Below the pieces are notes generated by a model, which worked only from the letters and a program-made list of their open reading frames with translations, made no database searches and was not told the DNA's origin. 64,000 bases of DNA from Vibrio gelatinilyticus (GTDB taxonomy: Bacteria; Pseudomonadota; Gammaproteobacteria; Enterobacterales; Vibrionaceae), in contig NZ_JAJNNZ010000002.1 in the NCBI RefSeq assembly GCF_022836845.1, forward strand, positions 295,033 to 359,032, read 5' to 3'. The position numbers and the translations under genes are program-made. Of the stretch, positions 30,678 through 41,660 are shown piece by piece (position 1 is the stretch's first letter; each line of letters starts with the position of its first letter).

Positions 30678-31817
30678 TTAAGCTTTATGCTGTTTTATTA
30701 GTTCGATGAAATGGTCAAATAACGGCGCGGCGTCTTCAGGACCAGGACTTGCTTCTGGGTGCCCCTGGAAGCTAAATGCTGGCTTGTCGGTACGGTGAAT
30801 ACCTTGAAGCGAGCCATCAAACAGTGACTTATGCGTTGCACGTAGATTGGCTGGCAGTGTTTCTTCATCCGCTGCAAAACCGTGGTTTTGTGAGGTAATC
30901 ATCACCACATTACGATCTAAGTCTTTTACTGGATGGTTAGCACCATGATGGCCAAACTTCATCTTCACGGTTTGCGCGCCAGATGCCAGAGCTAAGATTT
31001 GGTGGCCAAGACAGATACCAAAAATCGGAAGACCTTTATCTAGAAATATCTTCGTTGCGTCAATCGCATAAGTACACGGTGCCGGGTCACCTGGGCCGTT
31101 TGATAGGAAAACGCCATCTGGGTTTAGTGCCAGCACTTCTTCAGCAGTGGTTTGCGCAGGAACAACCGTTAAACGGCAGCCGCGGTCAACCAACATGCGT
31201 AAAATATTGCGTTTAGCACCGAAATCGTAGGCTACAACGTGGAAAGGCAGTTCACTGTCTGCTTTCGCTTCAGGTAGGCCGCCTGTCAGCGTCCAAGAAC
31301 CCTGTTTCCACTCGTAGCTCTCTTTAGTCGTAACCACTTTCGCCAAATCCATACCTTTTAGACCTGGGAATTCTTTCGCTTTCGCTAAAGCCAGTGCTTC
31401 ATCAAGGTTATCGCCAGCCATAATGCAGCCATTTTGTGCACCTTTTTCACGTAAAATGCGCGTAAGTTTACGCGTATCAATATCAGCGATACCGACAATA
31501 TTTTGTGATTTTAGGTAATCAGAAAGAGACTGTTCATTACGGAAATTAGAAGCGATAAGGGGAAGATCGCGGATCACAAGGCCCTGAGCATGGATTGCTG
31601 AAGACTCTTCGTCTTCTTTATTAGTACCAGTGTTGCCAATGTGAGGATAAGTTAGTGTTACGATTTGTTGAGAATAGGAAGGATCAGTGAGGATTTCTTG
31701 GTACCCCGTCATCGAGGTATTAAAAACGACTTCACCAACGGAAAGCCCATCTGAACCAATGGAAATACCGTGGAACACTGTCCCATCTTCTAGGACCAAC
31801 AGTGCTGATTTACTCAA
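30678..31817 (-). CDS. carA: Carbamoyl phosphate synthetase small (glutaminase) subunit
   Basis: 379 residues. The N-terminal half carries [15 protein letters not shown] and [16 protein letters not shown]; the class I glutamine amidotransferase half has the oxyanion/nucleophile elbow [11 protein letters not shown] with the active Cys and the catalytic His/Glu in [11 protein letters not shown]. It hydrolyses glutamine and passes ammonia to CarB. The initiation codon is TTG (31817-31815), preceded by GGAGG five bases away; E. coli carA also starts with UUG, supporting this choice. Promoter candidate at 31922-31950. Confidence 0.97.
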   Translation of the reverse strand: MSKSALLVLEDGTVFHGISIGSDGLSVGEVVFNTSMTGYQEILTDPSYSQQIVTLTYPHIGNTGTNKEDEESSAIHAQGLVIRDLPLIASNFRNEQSLSDYLKSQNIVGIADIDTRKLTRILREKGAQNGCIMAGDNLDEALALAKAKEFPGLKGMDLAKVVTTKESYEWKQGSWTLTGGLPEAKADSELPFHVVAYDFGAKRNILRMLVDRGCRLTVVPAQTTAEEVLALNPDGVFLSNGPGDPAPCTYAIDATKIFLDKGLPIFGICLGHQILALASGAQTVKMKFGHHGANHPVKDLDRNVVMITSQNHGFAADEETLPANLRATHKSLFDGSLQGIHRTDKPAFSFQGHPEASPGPEDAAPLFDHFIELIKQHKA

Positions 31818-31921
31818 GACAACCTCCAGAATAAAGATGCAAAAATAATAAAATAAAATGCAAATTTGCCTTCCTTTTCGCCATAAACAGGCGCTTTAGG
31901 TCTTTCAGACAAATTGGCGGT

Positions 31922-31950
31922 ATTCTAATTATCAGCGTGACCTGTGTCAA
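31922..31950 (-). promoter_or_regulatory. Candidate carA-carB promoter
   Basis: On the minus strand TTGACA (31950-31945), 17 bp, TAGAAT (31927-31922): perfect -35, near-consensus -10 and optimal spacing. Predicted transcription start near 31914, giving a leader of about 95 nt. Confidence 0.7.
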
Positions 31951-32353
31951 CATTAATACTAAAACTAATTTGTTATTTATTAGAAACTTCGAGTTTTTTG
32001 GTGTTAAAGCCGTAAAAAAAGCAGTTAATTATATTTAATGTGGCCATTTATGCAGCAAACCGGGTCTCTTGCTCCTCCGTACCACCCTAAATAGACTTTA
32101 ATGTGTCACAGTGACAGCGCAAACGTTAAGCAAGCCAAGTTTACTTATAAAAACACACCACAAAGGAAACTATCACCCCTTAAACGTTAAAAATAACAAC
32201 TAAACCCCAAAAAAAAACCAGATTAGCCTTTATTAACTTTACAGAACCATTCTTAAGGTCACAGTAACAGGCACCGCACGATAAAGAATAGTTATGTATC
32301 CTAGCGAAAATATAATTCAGGTAACTTTTATGTATTCAGTTTTATCAAAAACT

Positions 32354-32378
32354 AAAAAAAGCGCCAATCTGGCGCTTA
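32354..32378 (-). terminator. Rho-independent terminator of dapB
   Basis: AGCGCCA-ATC-TGGCGCT hairpin with seven T on the minus strand, immediately after the dapB stop. Confidence 0.92.
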
Positions 32379-32382
32379 TCAA

Positions 32383-33231
<849 letters not shown>

Positions 33232-33267
33232 TTAATGCAGCCCATATCGCTAGCATAAGGCGCGATA

Positions 33268-33666
33268 TTAAGCGTATTTTTTCTGCACTTTATCGACAAC
33301 CGGGAGGTTTGCTTCAGGAAACGGATAATGATGAAGATCCGCGATATTCACCCACTTTCCTTGTTGCCCCTCTTTGCCAAAGGGCACACCAGAAAATTGG
33401 CTCACTAAGAGGAAATCAAACACCAGCGACTTCTCTGGGTAATCATACAATAAGTGTTCAAAGGGGGACGCCGCCTCAACATCAATCCCAACCTCTTCGA
33501 AAAGCTCTCGTTTAATGGCTTCGCTCACACTCTCGCCTCGTTCAACTTTGCCACCTGGAAATTCCCAATAACCACCTTTGTGTTTGTCACTGGGCCGCTT
33601 GGTGATAAAAGCTTGAGATCGATTAGGGTTTAGAATGATCGCAGCAACGATATGTGTACGCTTCAT
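33268..33666 (-). CDS. mutT: 8-oxo-dGTP diphosphatase MutT
   Basis: 132 residues (129 in E. coli). The Nudix box is complete: GGKVERGESVSEAIKRELFE followed by EVGI, with the catalytic REXXEE glutamates. WEFPGGK precedes it. Removes 8-oxo-dGTP and related oxidised nucleotides. Lies downstream of secA on the same strand, as in E. coli, but beyond a terminator. Confidence 0.95.
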   Translation of the reverse strand: MKRTHIVAAIILNPNRSQAFITKRPSDKHKGGYWEFPGGKVERGESVSEAIKRELFEEVGIDVEAASPFEHLLYDYPEKSLVFDFLLVSQFSGVPFGKEGQQGKWVNIADLHHYPFPEANLPVVDKVQKKYA

Positions 33667-33728
33667 AATTTAGTCCTACTATACGCAACCACCATTAACT
33701 GGTATTCGTTTGGCTGCACTCAATATTC

Positions 33729-33758
33729 AAAAAAAGAGCCGCAAAAGCGGCTCTTTTT
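33729..33758 (-). terminator. Rho-independent terminator of secA
   Basis: GAGCCGC-AAAA-GCGGCTC stem flanked by A-rich and T-rich tracts, functional in the minus direction just after the secA stop. Confidence 0.92.
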
Positions 33759-33776
33759 GATTCTTCATCAGAAAGA

Positions 33777-36500
33777 TTAAGCAATTTTCCCGTGGCACTG
33801 CTTGTATTTCTTACCAGAGCCACATGGACAAGGTTCGTTTCGTCCAACTTTACGCTCTTCTCTCACCATCGGTTGAGAAGCATCTTGCTCTTCTTCGTCA
33901 GCCAATTGATTGTCAGCACTCGCGTGTTGAGCGCGAGCTCTACGAGCCGCTTCAGCAGCTTGGGCTTGACGCTGGGCTTCCATACGTTCAACTTCTTCTT
34001 GTTGCTGTACGCGTACTTTCGACAGAACCGTGATGACATCGAACTTCAGTGTATCAAGTAGCTGTTCAAACAATTCAAACGACTCACGCTTATATTCTTG
34101 CTTCGGGTTTTTCTGAGCGTAGCCACGTAAGTGAATACCTTGACGCAAGTGGTCCATCGCAGCCAAGTGCTCTTTCCACAACGTATCTAGGGTTTGCAGC
34201 ATCACGGATTTTTCAAAGTTACGCAGAACCGATTCGCCGACCGTTTCTTCTTTCGACTTATAGACCTCAACAGCGGTCTCAAGAATTTTCTCTCGCAGTG
34301 CTTCTTCATACAACTTGTCGTCTTCAGCTAACCAATTTTTCAGCGGTAGTTCGAGATCAAAGTCATTTTTAAGGCGAGTTTCCAGGCCTTCAACGTCCCA
34401 CATATCTTCGAGAGATTGTGGTGGGATATATTCATCGATAACCGACATAAACACGTCTTCACGGTTTTGAGACAGCATTTCGCTAATGTCATCAGCACTC
34501 ATCAGCTCGTCACGTAGCTCGTACACCACTTTACGTTGATCGTTCGCGACGTCATCGTATTCCAACAACTGTTTACGGATATCGAAGTTGCGGCCTTCAA
34601 CTTTACGCTGAGCCTTTTCAATCGAACGAGAAAGCATCTTACTTTCGATTGCTTCACCTTCATCCATGCCACCTTGGATTAGGCTCGCCATGCGATCTGA
34701 GGTAAAAATACGTAATAACGTATCTTCCATCGATAAGTAGAAGCGAGATGAACCAGCGTCCCCTTGACGACCAGAACGACCACGTAGTTGGTTATCGATA
34801 CGACGAGACTCATGACGCTCCGTGCCAATAATATGTAAACCACCAGCGTCTAACACGTCATCGTGAACCACTTTCCAGTCCGCTCTAATTTTATCAATTT
34901 GCGCCTGTGTCGGGTTGTCTAACGCTTCAATCTGAGCTTGCCAGCTGCCACCTAGTACGATGTCGGTACCACGACCGGCCATGTTAGTTGCGATAGTCAC
35001 GGCACCTGGAGTACCTGCTTGAGCAACAATCTCGGCTTCTTTTTCGTGGAACTTGGCGTTCAATACGCTGTGCTTCACTTTTGCGGCTTTCAAAGCGTTT
35101 GAAAGAAGCTCAGATTTCTCAATTGAAACGGTACCCACCAAACACGGTTGCCCTTTCGCAGCACGCGCCGTGATGTCTTCGATAATCGCGTTAAACTTCT
35201 CAGTTTCAGTGCGATAAACAACATCTGGCATGTCATCACGAACCATTGGTTTGTTGGTTGGGATAACAACCGTTTCCAGACCATAAATAGATTGGAACTC
35301 AAATGCTTCGGTATCAGCAGTACCTGTCATGCCAGATAACTTCTCGTACAAACGGAAGAAGTTTTGGAAGGTGATAGATGCTAACGTCTGGTTTTCATTT
35401 TGGATTTTCACGCCTTCTTTGGCTTCAACCGCCTGATGCAAACCTTCTGACCAACGACGACCAGGCATAGTACGCCCCGTATGCTCATCAACGATAACCA
35501 CTTCGCCTTCATCATTGACAATGTAATCGACGTTTTTCTCAAACAGAACATGGGCACGCAATGCCGCGTTTACGTGGTGAAGTAAGCTAATGTTAGTTGG
35601 CGAATAAAGCGTGTCGCCTTCTTCCATCAAACCGTTCTTAACAAGCAGCTCTTCAACAAACTCCTGACCATTCTCGGTCAAGTGAACTTGCTTTGATTTT
35701 TCATCCATAGTGAAGTGCCCTTCACCACGGTACTCTTCTGAGTCTTCTTTATCTTGTTTTTGAAGGCTTGGGATGAGTGTATTAATTTTAGTGTACAGCT
35801 CAGAACTGTCTTCAGCTGGACCTGAAATAATCAGCGGTGTACGAGCTTCATCGATTAAGATTGAGTCCACTTCATCAACGACAGCGAAGAAACGCTCACG
35901 CTGTACGCGATCTTCTGCACGAAACGCCATGTTGTCACGTAAATAGTCAAAACCAAACTCGTTGTTTGTTCCGTAGAGAATATCGGCAAGGTACGCTTGT
36001 TTTTTCTCTGGCGGTGGCATGTTTGGCACATTAATGCCTACTGTCATACCCAAGAATTCAAACAGCGGGCGGTTTGTTTCCGCATCACGTTTGGCTAGGT
36101 AGTCGTTCACGGTAACGATGTGAACACCTTTGCCGGGCAGGGCATTTAGATAAGCAGGTAGTGTTGCAGTCAGGGTTTTACCCTCACCGGTACGCATTTC
36201 TGCAATTTGTCCTGCATTAAGAACCATGCCACCAATAAGCTGGACATCGAAGTGACGCATGCCGTAAACACGTTTTGATGCCTCACGTACAGTAGCGAAT
36301 GCTTCAGGCAATAGTTGGTCTAAAGTTTCACCTTTTTCCAGTCTCTCACGAAACTCAACTGTCTTCGCCTTGAGCTCATCGTCAGACAATGCCTCGAATT
36401 GAGGCTCATAGTTGTTAATTTCTTTGACGATTTTTCGTAGGCGACGCAATGTTCTGTCATTGCGACTACCGATAACTTTAGTCAGTAGCTTAGTAATCAT
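33777..36500 (-). CDS. secA: Protein translocase ATPase SecA
   Basis: Motor of the SecYEG general secretion channel. 907 residues (901 in E. coli). NBD1 has Walker A GEGKT at 105-109 and the DEAD-type [16 protein letters not shown] near 207-222; the preprotein cross-linking region follows; NBD2 carries [14 protein letters not shown] and [16 protein letters not shown]. The C-terminal tail ends with the zinc-binding [13 protein letters not shown] (C891, C893, C902, H903) that contacts SecB and ribosomes. The upstream region contains no SecM-like secretion monitor; a candidate promoter lies at 36648-36677. Confidence 0.98.
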   Translation of the reverse strand: MITKLLTKVIGSRNDRTLRRLRKIVKEINNYEPQFEALSDDELKAKTVEFRERLEKGETLDQLLPEAFATVREASKRVYGMRHFDVQLIGGMVLNAGQIAEMRTGEGKTLTATLPAYLNALPGKGVHIVTVNDYLAKRDAETNRPLFEFLGMTVGINVPNMPPPEKKQAYLADILYGTNNEFGFDYLRDNMAFRAEDRVQRERFFAVVDEVDSILIDEARTPLIISGPAEDSSELYTKINTLIPSLQKQDKEDSEEYRGEGHFTMDEKSKQVHLTENGQEFVEELLVKNGLMEEGDTLYSPTNISLLHHVNAALRAHVLFEKNVDYIVNDEGEVVIVDEHTGRTMPGRRWSEGLHQAVEAKEGVKIQNENQTLASITFQNFFRLYEKLSGMTGTADTEAFEFQSIYGLETVVIPTNKPMVRDDMPDVVYRTETEKFNAIIEDITARAAKGQPCLVGTVSIEKSELLSNALKAAKVKHSVLNAKFHEKEAEIVAQAGTPGAVTIATNMAGRGTDIVLGGSWQAQIEALDNPTQAQIDKIRADWKVVHDDVLDAGGLHIIGTERHESRRIDNQLRGRSGRQGDAGSSRFYLSMEDTLLRIFTSDRMASLIQGGMDEGEAIESKMLSRSIEKAQRKVEGRNFDIRKQLLEYDDVANDQRKVVYELRDELMSADDISEMLSQNREDVFMSVIDEYIPPQSLEDMWDVEGLETRLKNDFDLELPLKNWLAEDDKLYEEALREKILETAVEVYKSKEETVGESVLRNFEKSVMLQTLDTLWKEHLAAMDHLRQGIHLRGYAQKNPKQEYKRESFELFEQLLDTLKFDVITVLSKVRVQQQEEVERMEAQRQAQAAEAARRARAQHASADNQLADEEEQDASQPMVREERKVGRNEPCPCGSGKKYKQCHGKIA

Positions 36501-36835
36501 GTGGTCTAAATCTCTCTTTCTCAGATCTCGCTGATCTATCTGGCATGCTGTTCAGTCTCGACTAAGGATACTGAGCTCAATCTTGTTCCAATTGATATTG
36601 TGTTGAAAGCCAAATATTTCAAGGCGGTCGAACAAATTAGTTGCCATAGTGTAAGGAATTTTACTGCAGACAACCAAGCTTCTCTTTCATCTAACTGCAA
36701 TTTGTTTGATGTGTTTGGTAATTTTGTGTTGTTGGTGCTCTTCTCAACAGTTTTTGTTGTGCAAATAGCGGGTAATTGTCGCCCAAACTACTGGGTTGAG
36801 ATACAATCTTTTAAGGTCAAAAGTGGAATCTTATC
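36501..36835. promoter_or_regulatory. Divergent region between secA and dciA
   Basis: 335 bp. On the minus strand TTGGTT (36677-36672), 18 bp, TACACT (36653-36648) is a candidate secA promoter giving a leader of about 140 nt. Toward dciA, TACAAT near 36802-36807 is a possible -10 without a good -35. A 31-codon minus-strand ORF (36552-36647) has no ribosome site and is not called. Confidence 0.4.
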
Positions 36836-37297
36836 ATGCGTGATCATCGCCCCACATCTACTGAGCAGTTAATACAGAGTGCTGGTTTTAGTAAAATTCA
36901 GCAACACGCTCAGAAAATCGCTCAAGCTAACTTGGCAATTTCGTCAATTCTTGCCCCTAATGTGGCCAAAATGTGCCGGGTAGCTAATATTAGAGGTGGA
37001 TACCTACTCATTGAAGCGTCAAGTGCAGCGATAAAAATGAAGTTGGATTACGACCGCCTTTACCTATTGAGCCAATTACGTAGTCAAGGTTTTGCCAACC
37101 TAATGAGCATAGAAATTAAAGTAAATCCGGGCCTTTACCTTAATGAGAAAACAAAAGAAATTAAAGAAGAAAGCAAGACACGTCAGCACGCTGTTTCTGA
37201 TGTTGCTGCGGACTATCTAAGAATGGTGGCGCAAGATGCACCGGACAAAATCAAAAAGCGTTTAGAAAACATCGCCAACTTGGCAAAAAATAAATAA
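36836..37297 (+). CDS. dciA: DciA-type replicative helicase loader (DUF721)
   Basis: 153 residues. The N-terminal 100 residues form the DUF721/DciA KH-like domain: LAISSILAPNVAKMCRVANI, GGYLLIEASSAAIKMKLDYD and RLYLLSQLRSQGF. The remainder is a charged, probably disordered tail (EKTKEIKEESKTR ... DKIKKRLENIANLAKNK) that in characterised DciA proteins contacts DnaB. DciA loads the DnaB helicase at origins in bacteria that lack the phage-derived DnaC/DnaI loaders. The Vibrio protein has been studied biochemically. Located between secA and lpxC and transcribed away from secA. Confidence 0.87.
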   Translation: MRDHRPTSTEQLIQSAGFSKIQQHAQKIAQANLAISSILAPNVAKMCRVANIRGGYLLIEASSAAIKMKLDYDRLYLLSQLRSQGFANLMSIEIKVNPGLYLNEKTKEIKEESKTRQHAVSDVAADYLRMVAQDAPDKIKKRLENIANLAKNK

Positions 37298-37329
37298 AAA
37301 AAATCAGGCTTAAAAGCCTGATTTTTTTT
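37296..37329. terminator. Bidirectional terminator between dciA and lpxC
   Basis: TCAGGCTT (37304-37311) and AAGCCTGA (37314-37321) with an A-tract on the left and eight T on the right. Serves dciA on plus and the dcw/lpxC transcript on minus. Confidence 0.93.
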
Positions 37330-37338
37330 AGATTCAAT

Positions 37339-38256
37339 TTAAGCAAGAACAAAGCCGGGTTCAGCGAACGCAACCGGTGAGCCGGCTTCCTCTTCGAATG
37401 TTGCCCACTCCCACGCTTCTTGATCAGCAAGGACTGCACGAAGAAGTTGGTTATTAAGACCATGCCCCGACTTAAATGCTCGAAATTCACCCACAATGGC
37501 ATGACCTGCCATATATAAGTCACCGATAGCATCAAGCACTTTATGAGTCACAAATTCATTTTCAAAACGAAGACCTTCTTCGTTTAGGATTCGATATTCA
37601 TCAAGTACGATAGCATTATCGAAACTTCCGCCCAACACCAAGTTCTGGGATTGAAGGTGCTCGATGTCACGCATAAAGCCGAAAGTACGTGCGCGCGAAA
37701 TGTCTTTAATAAAAGCTTGAGATGAGAAATCAAACTGCAAACGCTGTTCATCAGAATCAATTGCAGGGTGGTTAAATTCGATCTCAAAGTCCATACGAAA
37801 ACCATCGTATGGCAATAGCTCTGCCCACTTATCGTCATCTTCGAAACGCACTGGTTTCTTAATGCGAATGAACCGTTTTGGTGCATTCTGCACCTCGATT
37901 CCCGCTTGCTGCAACAAGTAAACAAATGGGCTTGCACTGCCATCCATGATTGGGATTTCAGGTGCATCCACTTCAATAATGATATTGTCGATACCCATGC
38001 CAGCAAGAGCGGCATTTAAGTGTTCAACGGTAGAAATACGTACACCTTCATCGTTCACCAATGCTGTACATAACATTGTATCGCGAACTGATAATGGATC
38101 AGCTGGGAAATCAACCGGTGGATTCACATCGGTACGACGATAAATTACACCAGTATTCGCAGCAGCTGGACGCAGAGTTAGTGATACTTTACGGCCAGAG
38201 TGTAATCCCACTCCAACAGTTGTCACTATTTCTTTTAGCGTACGTTGTCTGATCAT
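37339..38256 (-). CDS. lpxC: UDP-3-O-acyl-N-acetylglucosamine deacetylase LpxC
   Basis: Committed, zinc-dependent step of lipid A synthesis. 305 residues, same as E. coli. Zinc ligands: H79 in [14 protein letters not shown] and the [14 protein letters not shown]is/Asp pair; catalytic His in FKSGHGLNN. The ATG at 38256 with GAGG seven bases upstream gives [11 protein letters not shown], the family N-terminus; the upstream TTG is rejected. Ends [11 protein letters not shown], an apolar C-terminus of the kind recognised by FtsH in E. coli. Last gene of the cluster. Confidence 0.98.
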   Translation of the reverse strand: MIRQRTLKEIVTTVGVGLHSGRKVSLTLRPAAANTGVIYRRTDVNPPVDFPADPLSVRDTMLCTALVNDEGVRISTVEHLNAALAGMGIDNIIIEVDAPEIPIMDGSASPFVYLLQQAGIEVQNAPKRFIRIKKPVRFEDDDKWAELLPYDGFRMDFEIEFNHPAIDSDEQRLQFDFSSQAFIKDISRARTFGFMRDIEHLQSQNLVLGGSFDNAIVLDEYRILNEEGLRFENEFVTHKVLDAIGDLYMAGHAIVGEFRAFKSGHGLNNQLLRAVLADQEAWEWATFEEEAGSPVAFAEPGFVLA

Positions 38257-38354
38257 CTGCAAACCTCATAATAAACGCTACATATCACGGTCGATTATGT
38301 AACCAACCGCGAATCCTACCAGAAATTTGACTAGAGTCAAATTTACACAGCTTC

Positions 38355-39590
38355 TTAATCTGCCTGACGGCGTAGGAAAGCTGGAATGTCTAGGTAGCCA
38401 TTTTCTTTTTCAGGTTTAGGTGCTGCACTCGTGCTTGCTCCAGAAACACTTGAACTCGAGTTTGCCACTGGCGTTGCTTTCACCTCACCCCTCTCCTGAT
38501 TATTAACAGGCAAAGTTTGTGCCAGTTTTTCTTCAGTTTTCGCAGCAACAGCTGCTGTTGACGTTGGAGTCGGTTGTGCTTTTGTTGCTACATTTGTCTT
38601 ACCACCGGCAACTAGGGTGATGTCTGGTTTTCTTTCGTTACCAATACCTGTAGCAACTACCGTCACTCGGATTTCATCACTCATGTCAGGGTCAAGAGAA
38701 GTACCAATAACTACGGTTGCGTTATCAGAAGCAAATGCTTTGACTGTATTACCTACCGTTTCAAACTCATCCAAACGCATGTCCAGACCAGCCGTAATGT
38801 TGACAAGAACGCCACGTGCACCTGCGAGATCGATATCTTCGAGCAGTGGACTGGAAATTGCCATTTCCGCTGCTTCTTCAGCTCGGTCTTCACCTTTAGC
38901 AACACCGCTGCCCATCATGGCATGTCCCATTTCAGACATCACTGTTCTTACGTCAGCAAAGTCGACGTTGATCATGCCAGGGCGAGTAATCAACTCCGCA
39001 ATACCTTGAACAGCGTTCTTTAAAACATCGTTCGCACTTGCAAACGCTTCAAGAAGCGTTACGCCACGACCCAGTACTTTTAATAGCTTTTCATTGGGAA
39101 TGGTAATTAAAGAGTCTACGTGCTTAGACAACTCTTCAATTCCTTGCTCAGCAAACGCTAAACGCTTTTTACCTTCGAAGCTAAATGGTTTTGTTACCAC
39201 CGCAACGGTCAGCACGCCCAACTCTTTTGCGACTTCCGCAATCACGGGAGCAGCACCTGTACCCGTGCCACCGCCCATACCTGCCGCGATAAAGACCATA
39301 TCGGCCCCAGTCAGGTATTCTTTAATTCTTTCTTTGTCTTCGAGAGCCGCATCACGTCCAACTTGTGGATTTGCTCCAGCACCTAAGCCTTTAGTAATGT
39401 CACCGCCAATTTGAATAACATTACTGATACTTGTTTTTCGAAGCGCCTGCGCGTCCGTATTAACGCTGATAAAATCAACGCCTTCAATGGACTCACGTAC
39501 CATGTGCTCAACAGCATTACCACCGCCGCCACCAACTCCAACAACTTTAATTACCGCGTCGTCAGACATTTCCATCATCGGTTCAAACAT
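38355..39590 (-). CDS. ftsZ: Cell division GTPase FtsZ
   Basis: Tubulin homologue that forms the Z-ring. 411 residues (383 in E. coli). The tubulin signature GGGTGTG is at 106-112; T7 loop region [10 protein letters not shown]. Residues about 320-395 form a long variable linker rich in Ala/Thr/Ser/Pro, longer than in E. coli. The conserved C-terminal peptide [11 protein letters not shown] binds FtsA, ZipA and MinC. 32 bp after ftsA. Confidence 0.98.
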   Translation of the reverse strand: MFEPMMEMSDDAVIKVVGVGGGGGNAVEHMVRESIEGVDFISVNTDAQALRKTSISNVIQIGGDITKGLGAGANPQVGRDAALEDKERIKEYLTGADMVFIAAGMGGGTGTGAAPVIAEVAKELGVLTVAVVTKPFSFEGKKRLAFAEQGIEELSKHVDSLITIPNEKLLKVLGRGVTLLEAFASANDVLKNAVQGIAELITRPGMINVDFADVRTVMSEMGHAMMGSGVAKGEDRAEEAAEMAISSPLLEDIDLAGARGVLVNITAGLDMRLDEFETVGNTVKAFASDNATVVIGTSLDPDMSDEIRVTVVATGIGNERKPDITLVAGGKTNVATKAQPTPTSTAAVAAKTEEKLAQTLPVNNQERGEVKATPVANSSSSVSGASTSAAPKPEKENGYLDIPAFLRRQAD

Positions 39591-39622
39591 GTGTTATCTC
39601 CGTTTTCCTGCAACTCATCAGG

Positions 39623-40885
39623 TTAAAACTCGTTCTGTATCCAATTACGCAACTTTCCAAATAGTGTCGACACCGATTGACGTTTAGGTTCGTTATAATC
39701 ATTGTCGTCATTAATCTGACTGTCTCTTGCATAATGAAGTAATCCAACTGCCGTAGAATGATACGGCTCTTTTACGTAGTCCGTAAGCCCGCTAACATCA
39801 AGGGGTTTGCCGACCCGCACTTGATTGCGGAAAACACGCTCTGCGCACTCTACAACCCCTTCAATTTGAGAAGCGCCCCCTGTTAGGACCACCCCTGCTG
39901 CCAAGTGATGTTTAATACCGCTCTCACGTAGCTTCACCTGAACACTGTCTATGGTTTGGTTAACCAAGCCCATCAACTCGGTGTATCTTGGCTCAATCAC
40001 TTCAGACAATGTCTGTCTTTGTAAACTACGCGAAGGTCTTCCGCCTACACTTGGCACATTAACTGTGTCGTCTTTGCTCACTAGTTCACTCAACGCACAG
40101 CCATATTTTACTTTTATTTCTTCAGCGTCACTGACTGGTGTTCCGAAGGCGAAGGCTATGTCACTGGTAACGGCATTACCGGCATAAGAAAACACTTCGG
40201 TGTGTCGCAATGCGCCGCCAGTCCAGATGGAAACATCCATCGTTCCAGCACCAATGTCGACCACACAAACACCAAGCTCTCGCTCGTCTTCAGTTATCAC
40301 TGCGTTGCTTGAAGCCAAACCAGAGAAAACCAATTGTTCCACTTTCAAGCCACAGCGTTCCACTGCTTTTATGATATTGCGTGCCATATCGTTATGGCAA
40401 GAAATCAAATGAACGCTGACTTCCATTCGTACACCGGAAAGACCCAGTGGGTTTTTTATCCCTTCCTGATAGTCTATGGTAAATTCTTGAGGAATCACAT
40501 GCAGAATCCGCTGTTCTTCACCAATTTTTATCGATTTCGCGGTATGAATGGCACGATCCATGTCTTCTTGAGAGACTTCTTCTTCAGAAATCGTCCCCAT
40601 CCCTTTCTCAATTCTGCTCGCAATATGACGACCAGAAAGAGAAAGAAAAACATTGCTGATTTGGCATTCAGCCATCAGCTCAGCTTGATCAACAGCACGT
40701 TGGACTGACTTGACCACTGACTCTAAATCATTAACACCACCTTTATCCATCCCTCTAGAAGGGCTTGAACCAGCGCCAATAATATTAACCTGACCGTCAG
40801 GTAGGATTTCTCCTACCAATGCGGATACGGTAGCAGTGCCTATATCAAGACCGACAATAATATTGTCATCTGTGGTCTTAGTCAT
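39623..40885 (-). CDS. ftsA: Cell division protein FtsA
   Basis: Actin-like ATPase that tethers FtsZ to the membrane and recruits late division proteins. 420 residues as in E. coli. Phosphate loops IIVGLDIGTATVSALVGE (N-terminal) and GVCVVDIGAGTMDVSIW, adenosine motif GVVLTGGASQIEG near residue 335. The C-terminal FGKLRNWIQNEF is the amphipathic membrane-targeting helix. Start overlaps the ftsQ stop by 8 bp, showing coupling. Confidence 0.98.
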   Translation of the reverse strand: MTKTTDDNIIVGLDIGTATVSALVGEILPDGQVNIIGAGSSPSRGMDKGGVNDLESVVKSVQRAVDQAELMAECQISNVFLSLSGRHIASRIEKGMGTISEEEVSQEDMDRAIHTAKSIKIGEEQRILHVIPQEFTIDYQEGIKNPLGLSGVRMEVSVHLISCHNDMARNIIKAVERCGLKVEQLVFSGLASSNAVITEDERELGVCVVDIGAGTMDVSIWTGGALRHTEVFSYAGNAVTSDIAFAFGTPVSDAEEIKVKYGCALSELVSKDDTVNVPSVGGRPSRSLQRQTLSEVIEPRYTELMGLVNQTIDSVQVKLRESGIKHHLAAGVVLTGGASQIEGVVECAERVFRNQVRVGKPLDVSGLTDYVKEPYHSTAVGLLHYARDSQINDDNDYNEPKRQSVSTLFGKLRNWIQNEF

Positions 40886-41660
40886 CTGTACTCTCTTGCT
40901 CTAATTCTTGTTCACGATACCAACCAACGGAAGCTCCTGTATCATATCGTAAATCGATATAACTCACCTTCGCTGCTTGCTCACCTAAACGGTTATACAA
41001 CAACACAAAACGGGTTAGGCGCTCTTTCAGAGAATCTTTACCCAATTCCAGCCGAATCCCGTTATCTAAAATGATCTGCCAAGCTCTGCGGTCATTCAGC
41101 ACTAAGGAAGTGACTGACAAACCAAGCGGTGCAAGCCGATCATTACTGTACAAATACGTTTCTAGAACAGACTGCTCAGTGCCTTCTGGTCCATATAGCT
41201 TAACTTGCTCATCATGAAGCCGTGCGGTATCACCATTAAATACAATACCGTTTGTATCCAACATTGCCACGCCATTCCATATCGCAGCAATTTTATGTTC
41301 TGTTAGGTACACCTTTACAGTATCAGGCCATTGTTTTCTTAATGACGCCTGAGAAACCCATGGTATCTCCTCGATACTGTCTTGCAGTACATCAATATCC
41401 TGCGACATAAATGTACCGATATGATCGAGATCAGCGAAGGCTTGCTGCACATCTCTTGCTGAAACATGCGACAACTCACCTTGTAACACTATCTTAGATA
41501 AGGGCAATCGCTGGTCGTCCCACATCCAGCTGAGGATGGAATAAAGTAATGAACCGATTAACAATAGAACCATGGCAAAGAATACTGCACCGATGCCATT
41601 TCTGGGCGTATATGACACATCTTGGTGATACAGTCCATTGCTTGTCCTAGTCTCTGTCAA
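40878..41660 (-). CDS. ftsQ: Cell division protein FtsQ
   Basis: Single-pass bitopic divisome protein that links FtsBL to early components. 260 residues. Cytoplasmic N-tail, transmembrane helix at about 25-46 (GAVFFAMVLLLIGSLLYSIL), POTRA domain (LPLSKIVLQGELSHVSARDV) and beta domain to the C-terminus. The start is TTG (41660-41658) with AAGGA eight bases upstream. A promoter candidate (41744-41771) lies in the gap before it, where E. coli has ddlB. Confidence 0.93.
   Translation of the reverse strand: MTETRTSNGLYHQDVSYTPRNGIGAVFFAMVLLLIGSLLYSILSWMWDDQRLPLSKIVLQGELSHVSARDVQQAFADLDHIGTFMSQDIDVLQDSIEEIPWVSQASLRKQWPDTVKVYLTEHKIAAIWNGVAMLDTNGIVFNGDTARLHDEQVKLYGPEGTEQSVLETYLYSNDRLAPLGLSVTSLVLNDRRAWQIILDNGIRLELGKDSLKERLTRFVLLYNRLGEQAAKVSYIDLRYDTGASVGWYREQELEQESTDD

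Larger units (their letters stand above)
31818..32382. promoter_or_regulatory. Control region between carA and dapB
   Basis: 565 bp without a supported gene. It holds the carA promoter, a TGCATTTT...TTTTTGCA AT-rich stretch near 31835-31862 that might include arginine-repressor boxes (weak), a nine-A tract near 32210 and, at the far end, the dapB terminator. Nothing else was recognised between 32000 and 32340. Confidence 0.45.

Noticed and set aside
31835..31862. TGCATTTT...TTTTTGCA stretch before carA, considered as tandem ArgR boxes
   Set aside because: Half-site spacing does not fit the 18-bp ARG box; kept only as a weak mention in the intergenic entry.
32030..32100. 18-codon plus-strand ORF (MWPFMQQTGSLAPPYHPK) in the carA-dapB gap
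   Set aside because: No ribosome site and no feature of a leader peptide for any downstream gene on that strand.
36552..36647. 31-codon minus-strand ORF just upstream of secA, considered as a SecM/VemP-like arrest peptide
   Set aside because: No Shine-Dalgarno, no signal sequence and no arrest-like C-terminus; its ATG falls at the predicted transcription start.
36730..36755. TGTTG...CAACA hairpin followed by T5 between secA and dciA, considered as a small-RNA terminator
   Set aside because: The stem is only five AT-rich pairs with a 10-nt loop, and no promoter for a transcript was seen.
36600..36872. 90-codon plus-strand ORF upstream of dciA
   Set aside because: Non-ATG start, no ribosome site, overlaps dciA in another frame and looks like chance translation of the secA leader region.
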